NCBI GenBank assembly: GCA_035631315.1
Contig: DASQIZ010000014.1
Coordinates: 39,503 to 103,502, forward strand
Direction of reading: 5' to 3'
Origin: 40CM-2-70-7 sp035631315
GTDB taxonomy: Bacteria; Gemmatimonadota; Gemmatimonadetes; Gemmatimonadales; GWC2-71-9
DNA: 64,000 bases
The translations under genes were made by a program, and so were the position numbers. The notes beneath the pieces are model-generated. The model saw only the letters and a list, made by a program, of their open reading frames with translations, searched no databases and had not been told where the DNA came from. Below, piece after piece: positions 24,209-32,239 of this stretch (position 1 is the stretch's first letter; the number at the start of each line of letters is the position of its first letter).

Positions 24209-24679
24209 TTAATCCCCCGCCCCCGCCCTCGCCACCGGCCACACCCGCCGCCGAGCCGCCAACGACCTGAAGTCCTGCGCCGCGCGCTTGGCGACCGCAT
24301 CCTGCCGCTCGATCCGGTGATACCCACGGCCCTGAACCTCCAGATACGCGCGTGTTCCCGCGTAAACCAGCGCCGCCGCAAGATCCTCCGCCGACCACGT
24401 TCGCAGCGCGGTCGTGTCGATCCCCAACAATCGAAAATTGTCGACGTACATGTGCTTCCCCTTCGGCATCCGGGACGCGAGAAAGGCATAGAGATGCACT
24501 TTGACCCGGAAGACCCGGCTGGGCTGCAGCTGCTCCAGAACGGAAAACGCGTCGTTCAGACGGAAGGTGACGTACGGGACATCCTCGTCACTGGTCGCGA
24601 GCGGGATGCCCTGCACGCGGGGCTTGCCACGGACGAACTGAACCCAGGCAAGCGGTCGAAAGAGGAATCCTCGAATCAC
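24209..24679 (-). CDS. Small protein of unknown function
   Basis: A 156-residue open frame between tRNA-Arg and the rRNA promoter. It contains protein-like stretches such as VPYVTFRLNDAFSVLEQL, RVKVHLYAFLASRMPKGKHM and DLAAALVYAGTRAYLEV, with no signal peptide or membrane helix. The start is GTG at 24679, 39 nt after the tRNA. I recognise no family. It is probably real because it ends neatly before the rRNA promoter and its composition suits a folded protein, but this is not proven. Confidence 0.5.
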   Translation of the reverse strand: MIRGFLFRPLAWVQFVRGKPRVQGIPLATSDEDVPYVTFRLNDAFSVLEQLQPSRVFRVKVHLYAFLASRMPKGKHMYVDNFRLLGIDTTALRTWSAEDLAAALVYAGTRAYLEVQGRGYHRIERQDAVAKRAAQDFRSLAARRRVWPVARAGAGD

Positions 24680-24717
24680 TGCGCGCCGCCTGCGTCAGAC
24701 GGTGAAATGCTCGTCGA

Positions 24718-24791
24718 TGCGCCCGGGAGGATTCGAACCTCCGACCCTCGGCTTAGAAGGCCGATGCTCTATCCAACTGAGCTACGGGCGC
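24718..24791 (-). tRNA. tRNA-Arg (anticodon TCT)
   Basis: A 74-nt cloverleaf: acceptor GCGCCCG/CGGGCGC with discriminator A, D-arm GCTC-GAGC, anticodon stem TCGGC/GCCGA with loop CTTCTAA, and T-arm GGAGG-TTCGAAT-CCTCC. The anticodon is TCT, reading AGA/AGG. The 3' CCA is not encoded. Confidence 0.97.
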
Positions 24792-24801
24792 AAGAAGCAC
24801 A

Positions 24802-24831
24802 GACGGCTAGACGTTCAGACGTCTAGCCGTC
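24802..24831. terminator. Perfect 13-bp palindromic hairpin
   Basis: GACGGCTAGACGT, a 4-nt loop TCAG, then ACGTCTAGCCGTC: a perfect 13-bp stem. It stands between the FecR-type gene and tRNA-Arg and could be the FecR terminator or an RNA-processing hairpin just before the tRNA. There is no T-run after it on either strand. Confidence 0.55.
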
Positions 24832-24880
24832 CAGGCAAATCTAACACGCAACGGCGAAGTCGGCGGACGCAAACGGACTG

Positions 24881-26590
24881 CTAGTTCGGTTTGTCCTTCT
24901 TCTTCGGCTCCGGCCGCTGCTGCTGTTGCGGCGGCTGAGGCCTCGGCTGCGGCCGGGCCTGTGGCTGAGGCCTCGCGTCCCGCGGCGACTCCTGATCCCG
25001 CATCGGCCCTGCGGGCTTGCCCCGCTGCAAGTTCTGAATCTGCTGGGGCTCGAGCGGGCGACCGGGATGCTGCTCGATCGCCTGCTGCCTCGCCTGCACC
25101 CCGGGGTCCGGGGGCGGAGCGGGACGCCGCGCCCGCAAGACCGGCGGCGTCACCGGCCGGGCCTCCGGCTGCAGCTGCTGCTCCGGGCGCGCCGGCTCAG
25201 AGCCCCTCGACGGCTGGGACTGTTGCGCGGGTTGCGACTGCTCCACCATCGGCTGACGCCGCACCGGGATCGGACGAACGATGGTCCGCACCTGGTCGTT
25301 CACCGCGGGCGGCGGCGGAGCGATCGCCGGACGGCCCCGCATCGCCGTGATCGTCGGCATGACCTGCGGATGGGCGACCACCCGTGCCGACGTCACCTGC
25401 GTGTTCGACATCTCCACCATCCGCCGGGCCACCGGCACGCCGCCGCGGAACGTTTCGGAAGACACGGCCGTGAAGCCGCGATCGCGGTTCGCGTACTGCA
25501 CGCGATTGTAGTCGACCACCGTCACATTCACGTTCACGTTGACACGGCTGCGATAGCGGTCGTTCGCGTGGTACCACGGGTTGTACGGCTCCCGTGGCCC
25601 CAGCGGGAACCAGGCCTGCACGCCGCCCCGCGGGCCGCTATTCACCCCGACAAACACGACGAGCGCGGGCGCGTAACACGGGTGACGGACGACGGGCCCA
25701 GGCACCCAGCCCCAGCGCCGGCCGACGTACACCCAGCGGCCGTAGTGGAACGGTGCGTAGCCCCACGGCTCGCTCTCGACCCACGTCCACCCCCACGGCT
25801 CGACCCACACCCAGCGCCCGTATCGATACGGCGCCCAGTCGACCGCGACGGCGGTTGGATACCACACCGGCCCGTACGTGGGGTCGGGCTGCCAGTCCCC
25901 TGCCCCATCGAGGTCCGAATATCCCGGCGTCGACCGGTCGACATACTGGGCCGACCGCGATTCCACGAGACCACGGTCGCGGTCCGCGCCCCACCGGTCG
26001 AAGTCGCTTTCGGCGGGCATTTCGATGTCGCTGACCTCGAGTGTGTCCTGCCCCGTCAGCGCGACCGCGTGCCCCGCTTCGACGTCGGTGGCACCGTCTC
26101 CACTGCCGACCGTCATCGAGCCGCGATCCACGGCCAGCATGGTGCCACGGACCGGCGAGATCGACAGCCGGTACACTCCGGGACCATTCACGACGAGTGG
26201 ACCACCCGGCGTGTCGAGCTCGAGCGAATCATCCGAATCGAGCGCATTGACCGAGAGGCGAACCGAGCCGGAGGAGACACCGATCTGGATCAGGTCGTCC
26301 GTGAGGTTGGTGATCGTGACGTCCGACGCGTCCGACAGCCGGAGGGTGATATCCCCGAATTCGATTTCGGCACGGCCACCCTGATCCACGTAGATCCGGT
26401 CGCCGGTGTACAGCGGGTAGTTGATGGTCGCGTCACTCCACTGGGAGTCTCCCGATACCTGGAGTGAGACGCTCCCCGAGAGATACGACAGCCGGCCGAC
26501 GCGGCCCGACGGCGCATCCGATTGCGCCGGGACCGGGGCCGCCGCCAACAGCAGGATTCCCGCAAGGCACGTCTGAGTACGGATACCCAT
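24881..26590 (-). CDS. Secreted FecR-domain protein with DUF6600-like region and Pro/Gln-rich tail
   Basis: A 569-residue exported protein with a signal peptide (MGIRTQTCLAGILLLAAAPVPAQ). Residues about 30-190 form a FecR-type beta-sandwich (GRVGRLSYLSGSVSLQ, TGDRIYVDQGGRAEIEFG, VVNGPGVYRLSI). Residues about 225-320 are Trp/Tyr-rich with repeats such as YRYGRWVWVEPWGWTWV and HYGRWVYVGRRWGWVPG, as in DUF6600. From about 430 the chain is Pro-, Gln- and Arg-rich and likely disordered. I start at the second ATG because GGAG lies 7 nt upstream; an ATG 12 nt earlier is possible. The 291-nt gap before it holds no clear promoter. Confidence 0.78.
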   Translation of the reverse strand: MGIRTQTCLAGILLLAAAPVPAQSDAPSGRVGRLSYLSGSVSLQVSGDSQWSDATINYPLYTGDRIYVDQGGRAEIEFGDITLRLSDASDVTITNLTDDLIQIGVSSGSVRLSVNALDSDDSLELDTPGGPLVVNGPGVYRLSISPVRGTMLAVDRGSMTVGSGDGATDVEAGHAVALTGQDTLEVSDIEMPAESDFDRWGADRDRGLVESRSAQYVDRSTPGYSDLDGAGDWQPDPTYGPVWYPTAVAVDWAPYRYGRWVWVEPWGWTWVESEPWGYAPFHYGRWVYVGRRWGWVPGPVVRHPCYAPALVVFVGVNSGPRGGVQAWFPLGPREPYNPWYHANDRYRSRVNVNVNVTVVDYNRVQYANRDRGFTAVSSETFRGGVPVARRMVEMSNTQVTSARVVAHPQVMPTITAMRGRPAIAPPPPAVNDQVRTIVRPIPVRRQPMVEQSQPAQQSQPSRGSEPARPEQQLQPEARPVTPPVLRARRPAPPPDPGVQARQQAIEQHPGRPLEPQQIQNLQRGKPAGPMRDQESPRDARPQPQARPQPRPQPPQQQQRPEPKKKDKPN

Positions 26591-26834
26591 AGTCTTCTCC
26601 AATCAGGCGTGAGGTCCGAGCTACTCCACGGCTTCGACTGCCGCTCCCCTTCCAGAAGCAGAGATCATGCCGCTCACCATACACTACGGCCAGATCGGTC
26701 TGGCAGCTGCAGTTACGGGCCCTCGGGATGGTCCAAACAGGCCTGTTCCCCTGGAGGACATCGGCGTGCTGAATGACACGCCCGAGAGGTAACGAAAGTA
26801 TGAAGGAAAGGAAACAGCGAAGGGAGGCCAACAC

Positions 26835-26865
26835 CCACCTGGCAGCGCGTCGCACGGCCAGGTGG
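26835..26865 (-). terminator. Hairpin downstream of the LuxR-type regulator
   Basis: A 9-bp inverted repeat CCACCTGGC/GCCAGGTGG with a 13-nt loop sits 16 nt past the regulator stop. It is followed on the minus strand by a pyrimidine-rich run (GTTTCCTTTCCTTC) rather than a T-run. It may be a weak terminator separating the regulator from the FecR-type gene. Confidence 0.4.
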
Positions 26866-26881
26866 ATGGGCGTGCGTCAGC

Positions 26882-27496
26882 TCAGTCCTGACCCAGCTCG
26901 ACCAGACTCGCCCGGAGCGCGTACCGCACGAGCCCCGCGACCGTCCGGATCCCGAGCCGCCGCATCAGCTCGGCCCGGTGTGCCTCCACCGTTTTCCCGC
27001 TCACCTCGAGTCGGAGCGCGATCTCGCGGGTCGCGAGTCCTTCCGCGATGAGCCGGAGGACTTCGATCTGGCGCGGGCTGAGCTTCCGCAACGGCGCCCG
27101 CGTGGCCACCGCGTGGTCGACCGCCTGACTCAACGCGCGGAGATCATCCTTTACGAGGAAGTCGGCTGCCCCCGCGTGGAGGTATCGACTCACCGGTTCT
27201 TCCATCGTGCGACTGAGGATGATGACTGGTGGATGCAAGGTGAGGGTGCGAATGCCTTCGAAGGCTTCGCGTCCGGTACGCGCGGGAGGGTTGAATCCGA
27301 CGACGACGACGTCCGGCGTTCGCGCTTCCGCGAACGGAGGTTCCTTCCGGAGATACGACATCGCTTCGCGCGCGTCCTTCACGATGTGGAGACGGCTGGC
27401 GTCCGTCCCGTCTTGGAGGGCTTCCAGGGTCAGACGCGCGTCGGCGGAGTGATCATCGACGATGAGAATTTCGGGCGCGACTGTTGAACTCGGCAT
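26882..27496 (-). CDS. LuxR/NarL-type regulator with an atypical receiver domain
   Basis: A 204-residue DNA-binding protein. The N-terminal receiver (about 8-125) keeps the acidic pair (VDDHSAD), the Ser/Thr position (ILSRTM) and the Lys (LVKDD), but the phospho-acceptor site reads VVVVGFNPP where Asp is expected. Phosphorylation at the normal place is therefore unlikely. The C-terminal LuxR helix-turn-helix (LSPRQIEVLRLIAEGLATRE, TVEAHRAELMRRLG) is intact. It lies upstream of the FecR-type gene. It could be a phosphorylation-independent or ligand-controlled regulator; the targets are unknown. Confidence 0.85.
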   Translation of the reverse strand: MPSSTVAPEILIVDDHSADARLTLEALQDGTDASRLHIVKDAREAMSYLRKEPPFAEARTPDVVVVGFNPPARTGREAFEGIRTLTLHPPVIILSRTMEEPVSRYLHAGAADFLVKDDLRALSQAVDHAVATRAPLRKLSPRQIEVLRLIAEGLATREIALRLEVSGKTVEAHRAELMRRLGIRTVAGLVRYALRASLVELGQD

Positions 27497-27611
27497 CTTT
27501 CTTATTCAGTTGAAGTAGGGGGGAATATCCGATCATCTACGTTCGACAGTAGCAGTCCTTGAAATACGGGACCATCGGGAAACCCCCTAGACTCACAACT
27601 CCTCTAGCAGG

Positions 27612-28877
27612 TCATCTCACCCCCCTCGTTTTTTTTATCGCGGCGCGGGCCAGCAACATGCTCCGTTCGGTCGCGTTGCTTGTGAGCATCGCCGCCCGCT
27701 CGAACTCGGCACGGGCCTCATCGACGCGTCCCAGCCGATCCAGGAGGTCTCCGACGACACTCGGCAGGAGATGGTACCGCGCGAGCGCCGGGTCCCGGCG
27801 GAGGGGCGCGACGATCTCGAGCCCGGCTGCAGGCCCGAACGCCATCCCATACGCAACGGCTCGGTTGAGCTCGACGATCGGCGACGGCGCGAGCTGGGCG
27901 AGCGCGTCGTAGAGGGCACTGATGCGGGTCCAATCCGTGTCTCCCGCCGTGGCAGCTCGAGCGTGGCAGGCGGCAATGGCGGCCTGGAGGGTGTAGGGAC
28001 CCAGGGATCCCCCGAGTTCCGCCCGGTCGAGGGAAGCGAGCCCGTGTTGAATCAGCGCCCGGTCCCAACGGGTCCGGTCTTGGTCAAGGAGCAGGATGGG
28101 CGCGCCGCTCGCGTCGACTCGTGCCTTGAGGCGGGACGCCTGGATCTCCATCAGGGCGACCAGGCCGTGCACTTCGGGATCCTGGGGCGCGAGCTCCGCC
28201 AACACCCTACCCAGCCGCATCGCGTCCTCGCAGAGGGCCGGGCGCACCCAATCCTCCCCGGCCGTGGCCGAGTAGCCCTCGTTGAAGACGAGGTAGAGGA
28301 CTTCGAGCACGGAGGCGATCCGGGCGTCCCGCTCGCTGCCCCGCGGGGACTCGAATGGCACGCGCGCTTCCTTCAGCGTGCGCTTGGCCCGGACAATGCG
28401 CTGTGCGATGGTGGGCGTCGGCACCAGAAACCCACGTGCAATTTCCTCGGTCGTGAGACCGCCCAGGAGACGCAACGTGAGCGCGACGCGGTTTTCCGGC
28501 GCGAGCACCGGATGACACGAGATGAACATCAGCCGGAGGAGGTCATCCTCGACTTCCCCATCGATGACCTCGTCGAGGGCCGCGAGCGCTTCTTCCGGTC
28601 GCCGGGAGAGGTCCCGTGCGATCTCCCGGTGCTTGTCCTCGATCCGGTGCTCACGGCGGAGGATATCGAGCCCGCGGTGCTTCGCGGTGGTGATGAGCCA
28701 CGCGCCCGGGTTGTCGGGGAGTCCCGACGTGGGCCAGTGCTCGAGCGCGGCGAGCAGCGCCTCTTGCGCCAGGTCTTCGGCGAGCCCGACGTCGCCCATC
28801 AGCCGCGTCAGGATCGCAATCACCTTGGCGGATTCGATCCGCCAGATCGCTTCAATGCTCTGTTGGACGTCGCTCAT
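27612..28877 (-). CDS. ECF sigma factor with C-terminal helical extension (ECF42/DUF6596-like)
   Basis: A 421-residue RNA polymerase sigma factor. Region 2 (MGDVGLAEDLAQEALLAALE, GAWLITTAKHRGLDILRR) and region 4 (LTTEEIARGFLVPTPTIAQRI) fill about the first 180 residues. The rest is a long alpha-helical extension (LYLVFNEGYSATAGEDWVRP, SPIVELNRAVAYGMAFG), typical of the ECF42 group. That group usually sits beside a DGPF/YCII protein; here the coupled neighbour is a DUF1801 protein (ATGA). The start MSDVQQ is chosen at that overlap. No anti-sigma gene is visible. The end has A8 and G6 runs just before the stop. Confidence 0.85.
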   Translation of the reverse strand: MSDVQQSIEAIWRIESAKVIAILTRLMGDVGLAEDLAQEALLAALEHWPTSGLPDNPGAWLITTAKHRGLDILRREHRIEDKHREIARDLSRRPEEALAALDEVIDGEVEDDLLRLMFISCHPVLAPENRVALTLRLLGGLTTEEIARGFLVPTPTIAQRIVRAKRTLKEARVPFESPRGSERDARIASVLEVLYLVFNEGYSATAGEDWVRPALCEDAMRLGRVLAELAPQDPEVHGLVALMEIQASRLKARVDASGAPILLLDQDRTRWDRALIQHGLASLDRAELGGSLGPYTLQAAIAACHARAATAGDTDWTRISALYDALAQLAPSPIVELNRAVAYGMAFGPAAGLEIVAPLRRDPALARYHLLPSVVGDLLDRLGRVDEARAEFERAAMLTSNATERSMLLARAAIKKTRGVR

Positions 28878-29305
28878 CGCTTCCGGGAGGTGGCCGCCAG
28901 TGCGATCCACTTCTCGATCGGAATGCTGGCCACGACATCACCAATCGAGGCCAGGTCCAAGTCGTCGGCGCGCCGGTACCGGATGCACGCCTTCCCGATA
29001 TCGAGGCGCTTGCCGGCAGCCTTGAATCCTTTCTTGAGCCGTTCGAGCAACGGCTGACTCGCGTACACCGGCATGAGGTGGAGCGTGAGATAACTCTTCG
29101 GGGCGGCGAGTGCGGCGTACCACAGAGCGTGACCGTGGTACGTGCCGGGAGTCTGTGCGAGGGGGACCTGATACACGATCATCTTGCCTTCGATCACTTC
29201 CTCGTACCCCTTCGGAAGTCGCTGTCGAACCGCATCACGAACGCGCGCGACTTCCCGTCGCCGCTCCACGGGGAGACCACTCAGAAATTGCGCGACCGTG
29301 GGCAT
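28874..29305 (-). CDS. DUF1801-family protein (YdhG-like)
   Basis: A 143-residue protein of the DUF1801/YdeI-like fold, whose members include an iron chaperone; function here is not known. Family marks are RQRLPKGYEEVIEGKMIVYQVPL, ALAAPKSYLTLHLMPVYA and LDIGKACIRYRRADDLD. It overlaps the ECF sigma gene and starts 1 nt after the stop of the secreted protein gene upstream, so the three may form one unit. Confidence 0.75.
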   Translation of the reverse strand: MPTVAQFLSGLPVERRREVARVRDAVRQRLPKGYEEVIEGKMIVYQVPLAQTPGTYHGHALWYAALAAPKSYLTLHLMPVYASQPLLERLKKGFKAAGKRLDIGKACIRYRRADDLDLASIGDVVASIPIEKWIALAATSRKR

Positions 29306-29306
29306 G

Positions 29307-29753
29307 TCAGTGTGTCGTGTCGCGCTTGGCCGCGGCGGAGTCCGGCGTCACGACCCGTGTCTTGACGTAGTTGAGGAGGTCCTGGAGCTTGGCGACGTCG
29401 GTCGGCGAGTCGATCGCTTTCCGGAAGTCAGCTCCTTGCGACGCCTGCCCGACCGCTTCCTCGATGGCCGTGACCTTCAGCGCGTCGTTCTTGCTCTTGA
29501 ACCAGGTATGCATCTCGAGATGCACATGGACGACCATGCCGTTGTTCTGCACGACATTCCCACGGTCGAGCGAGAACAGTGCCTCCTTCTTGCTGGCGTG
29601 GTCGAGCACGAACCCCTGACTCGCCAGTTGGGTTTTCAGGACCGCCACCACGGCCACCGGATCTCCTTTGGGAATGTCGACGGCCTGTGCGGCCAGCAGC
29701 GCAGGTGCGATCCCGGCGCCTATGACGGCAAACGTGACGGCACGAGTGCGCAT
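29307..29753 (-). CDS. Small secreted protein of unknown function
   Basis: A 148-residue exported protein. It has a signal peptide (MRTRAVTFAVIGAGIAPALLAAQA), then a compact mixed region (KTQLASQGFVLDHASKKEALFSLD, MVVHVHLEMHTWFKSKNDALKV) and a C-terminal helix rich in Lys and Asp. I choose ATG 29753 because AAGGGGGT stands about 5-10 nt upstream and the signal peptide begins there. I recognise no family. Confidence 0.65.
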   Translation of the reverse strand: MRTRAVTFAVIGAGIAPALLAAQAVDIPKGDPVAVVAVLKTQLASQGFVLDHASKKEALFSLDRGNVVQNNGMVVHVHLEMHTWFKSKNDALKVTAIEEAVGQASQGADFRKAIDSPTDVAKLQDLLNYVKTRVVTPDSAAAKRDTTH

Positions 29754-29766
29754 GGAGACCCCCTTG

Positions 29767-30678
29767 TTACCCTCGTGGATGGAATTGCCGGTGAACGGTT
29801 CGAAGATAGTCCCGATCGACGTGCGTGTAGATCTGCGTCGTCGCCAGGTCGGCATGCCCGAGCATCTCCTGCACGGCGCGGAGGTCAGCCCCACCCTCGA
29901 GGAGATGCGTCGCGAACGTGTGCCGGAGCGTGTGCGGGGTCACCCGCTTGGTGATCCCCGCGCGCTTGGCGGCCTTCTTGATGATCCCCCAGGCGCCGAC
30001 TCGTGACAATGGCGTGCCGCGGGCGTTCAGAAAAAGGCGCCCGCTCCCCTTCCCGCGATCGAGCGTAGGCCGGATCGCCCGCGCGTAGAGCGCCACCTGC
30101 CCCATGGCCCGCCGGCCCACCGGGACCAGGCGCTCCTTGGAGCCTTTTCCGAACAGGCGGGCGATACCGTCTTCGAACAGGATGTCCTGAAGTTTGAGAC
30201 TCACCAGCTCCGAGACCCGGGCGCCGGTGGCGTATCCGAACTCGAGGAGTGCCCGGTCACGGATCGCCAGCGTCTCATCCGTATCGGGAGCGGAGAGGAG
30301 CTTGTCGACCTCTTCGACCGACAGCACCCCGGGCAACGTTCGCCAGCGCTTGGGCGTTTCGATGCGCGCCGTGGGATCCTGCACCACGCGGCCTTCGCCG
30401 ATCAGGAACCGGTAGTAGGTGCGCAGCGCCGAGATCTGCCGGCGGATGGTCGCGGGGGTGAGTCCCACGTCCTTGAGGGAGTAGACGAAATCGCGGACGC
30501 GCGCCCCCGTCACGTCTGCCGGCCCCTTGGCTCCGGCGGAGACGGCATAAAGCGAAAAGCGCCTGATATCCCGGAGGTAGTTGTCAACGGTGTGCGGGCT
30601 GTTGCCTGCCTCCAGCGCGAGGTAGTCGCGGAAGGGCTCGACGAGGAACGCGGGGGGCACGGCCGGTGCGTCAGGCAT
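29767..30678 (-). CDS. xerD: XerD-type tyrosine recombinase
   Basis: Site-specific recombinase that resolves chromosome dimers at dif. The 303 residues have an N-terminal SAM-like core-binding domain (FRDYLALEAGNSPHTVDNYLRD). The catalytic domain has the Arg in ATGARVSELV, HxxR in TPHTLRHTFATHL, His in MLGHADLATTQIYTHV and the Tyr in IYTHV. Length and sequence fit housekeeping XerD rather than a phage integrase. It is a single gene 14 nt upstream of the secreted-protein gene. Confidence 0.93.
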   Translation of the reverse strand: MPDAPAVPPAFLVEPFRDYLALEAGNSPHTVDNYLRDIRRFSLYAVSAGAKGPADVTGARVRDFVYSLKDVGLTPATIRRQISALRTYYRFLIGEGRVVQDPTARIETPKRWRTLPGVLSVEEVDKLLSAPDTDETLAIRDRALLEFGYATGARVSELVSLKLQDILFEDGIARLFGKGSKERLVPVGRRAMGQVALYARAIRPTLDRGKGSGRLFLNARGTPLSRVGAWGIIKKAAKRAGITKRVTPHTLRHTFATHLLEGGADLRAVQEMLGHADLATTQIYTHVDRDYLRTVHRQFHPRG

Positions 30679-30694
30679 CCGGCAGTGAAGATAC

Positions 30695-31219
30695 CTACGC
30701 TTTGAGCTTTTCGAAGAAGTGCTGTCGGGCTTTCGCCACTTTCGGCGCGATGACGACCCGGCAATAGCCCTGGTTCGGATTGCGGAGGTAGTAATCCTTG
30801 TGGTAGTCCTCCGCCGGATAGAACTGGGTCAGTGGGACGATCTCCGTGACAATGGGGTCGTCCCATGTCTGTTGGGCGTCGGCGATCGCGTCATTCGCGT
30901 CCCGCTGCTGCTCCGGGGAATGAAAGAAGACGGCCGACCGGTACTGGGTCCCGGTGTCCGCGCCCTGCTGATTGAGGGTGGTCGGATCGTGGATGGTGAA
31001 AAAGACATCCAGCAGATTCCGGTAACTGATCACCGCCGGGTCGAATTCCACCTGCACCACTTCGGCGTGCCCCGTCGTTCCGGTGCACACCTGCTCGTAG
31101 GTCGGATTCGGGCGTTTCCCGCCCGCGTACCCGGACGTCACCTTCGAAACGCCCTTCAACTGCTGAAAGACCGCTTCCAGACACCAAAAACAGCCGCCCG
31201 CGAGAGTCGCTAGAGCCAC
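30695..31219 (-). CDS. msrA: Peptide methionine sulfoxide reductase MsrA
   Basis: Repairs oxidised methionine (S-form) with thioredoxin. The 174 residues have the catalytic GCFWC (about residues 9-13), GYAGG, and the resolving-type Cys in NQGYCRVV. The start is GTG 31219 (VALATLAGG), with GGAAGGTGAG upstream, overlapping the stop of the methyltransferase gene. This is a single-domain MsrA with no MsrB fusion. Confidence 0.94.
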   Translation of the reverse strand: MALATLAGGCFWCLEAVFQQLKGVSKVTSGYAGGKRPNPTYEQVCTGTTGHAEVVQVEFDPAVISYRNLLDVFFTIHDPTTLNQQGADTGTQYRSAVFFHSPEQQRDANDAIADAQQTWDDPIVTEIVPLTQFYPAEDYHKDYYLRNPNQGYCRVVIAPKVAKARQHFFEKLKA

Positions 31220-31689
31220 CGTCTCACCTTCCTCTTGTAGTCGAGGTAGACCGCGCCGAACTTCCGCTCGAGGTACGCTTCCTCGAGGTCGATGATCCGG
31301 GTCCGGATCACCCACAACAGGATCGGGAACAGGAGGAGCGGCCAGATGGAATCGAGCATCAGCAATCCGCCCGTGTAGATCACCGCCATGCTCAGGTACA
31401 TCGGGTTTCGTGTCAGCCGGAACGGACCATGCGCTACGATCGTGGTCGCCGGTTTGGTCGGGTTCACATGCGTTCCCGCCCTCCGGAAGGTCATCGCGGC
31501 CGTGACGGCAAAGGCGACCCCCGCCCCGATCAGCACCAGCCCCACGGTATCCAGCCATTCCGGGTTGCCACCGACCAGCGTCACCGGCGTCAGGCGCTGC
31601 AGCAGGTACCCGGCCAGGAAAAACAGCCCGTAGATGAACGGGGGCGGAAACCGGATGCCCGTTTCGTCGCGGGGCGTGGGATCACTCAT
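31210..31689 (-). CDS. Isoprenylcysteine carboxyl methyltransferase-like membrane protein
   Basis: A 159-residue integral membrane enzyme of the ICMT/PEMT family. It has about four hydrophobic helices and the SAM-binding signature GPFRLTRNPMYLSM, followed by EEAYLERKFGAVYLDYKRKVRRW, the usual C-terminal pattern. Substrate unknown; many bacterial members methylate isoprenoid or lipid-like groups. Start ATG 31689. Confidence 0.85.
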   Translation of the reverse strand: MSDPTPRDETGIRFPPPFIYGLFFLAGYLLQRLTPVTLVGGNPEWLDTVGLVLIGAGVAFAVTAAMTFRRAGTHVNPTKPATTIVAHGPFRLTRNPMYLSMAVIYTGGLLMLDSIWPLLLFPILLWVIRTRIIDLEEAYLERKFGAVYLDYKRKVRRWL

Positions 31690-31826
31690 CGAATGCTCCG
31701 GGAGAGTACGCTGAATGGTACCACCTTGGATGCATCGATAACGACGGTGGAGACTGGTGGGCTCCGCGGTGGCGGCGGGGTGACGACGCATCTGCATGCT
31801 GAGGCATCTCTTACCCGGAGTGCCTG

Positions 31827-32239
31827 GTGCGTCGATTCAGCGTTTGGGACCCCTTCCCCGGGCAGTGGAAGGTCGCCGTGAGCTCGTCGGTCGTCGGCGA
31901 TTCGCTCTTTCCGAACTCATTCGTGGTCGGGATCGCGACAAGCGAAAGCACGTATCACATCACCTTTCCTACGCCGACGGTATCCATCGGCGGCATCCAC
32001 ATCGCGCTGTCGGACACCGCCGGCTTCATCCGGGTTCTTGGACGGGGGGACTCGATGGACGTCGCCCCGGGGCGAACGGATTTCCGTGCTATCTCAGCCT
32101 GAGCGGTGCGGTGAACGGTGGGAGCACCGCGGGGTCGGTCGTAGCGCAGGCGACCGCGTGCGGCGTCGGGACGGGCACGGTCGGGACCTGGTCCGGCGTG
32201 AAGCAACAGGGAGCTACGCGAGGGTGGCCACGGCAATGA
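31827..32239 (+). pseudogene. Degraded plus-strand coding fragment
   Basis: The only plus-strand coding-like signal. One frame from GTG 31827 gives VRRFSVWDPFPGQWKVAVSS... to ...RTDFRAISA, ending at 32102. A second frame continues CYLSLSGAVNGGSTAGSVV and on to GTWSGVKQQ, ending at 32239. Joined by a single frameshift near 32085, they make a plausible Ser/Gly-rich secreted protein tail. I do not recognise it and cannot exclude chance. The rest of the 524-nt gap (31690-31826) shows nothing clear. Confidence 0.25.

Noticed and set aside
26603..26834. Promoter or riboswitch before the FecR-type gene
   Set aside because: I looked for -35/-10 pairs and conserved leader motifs and found none convincing; the nearest pair has a 15-bp spacer.
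29767..30678. Integrase of a mobile element
   Set aside because: It has XerD length and motifs and is linked with housekeeping genes; no attachment-site repeat or phage genes are seen, and tRNA-Arg is 5 kb away.
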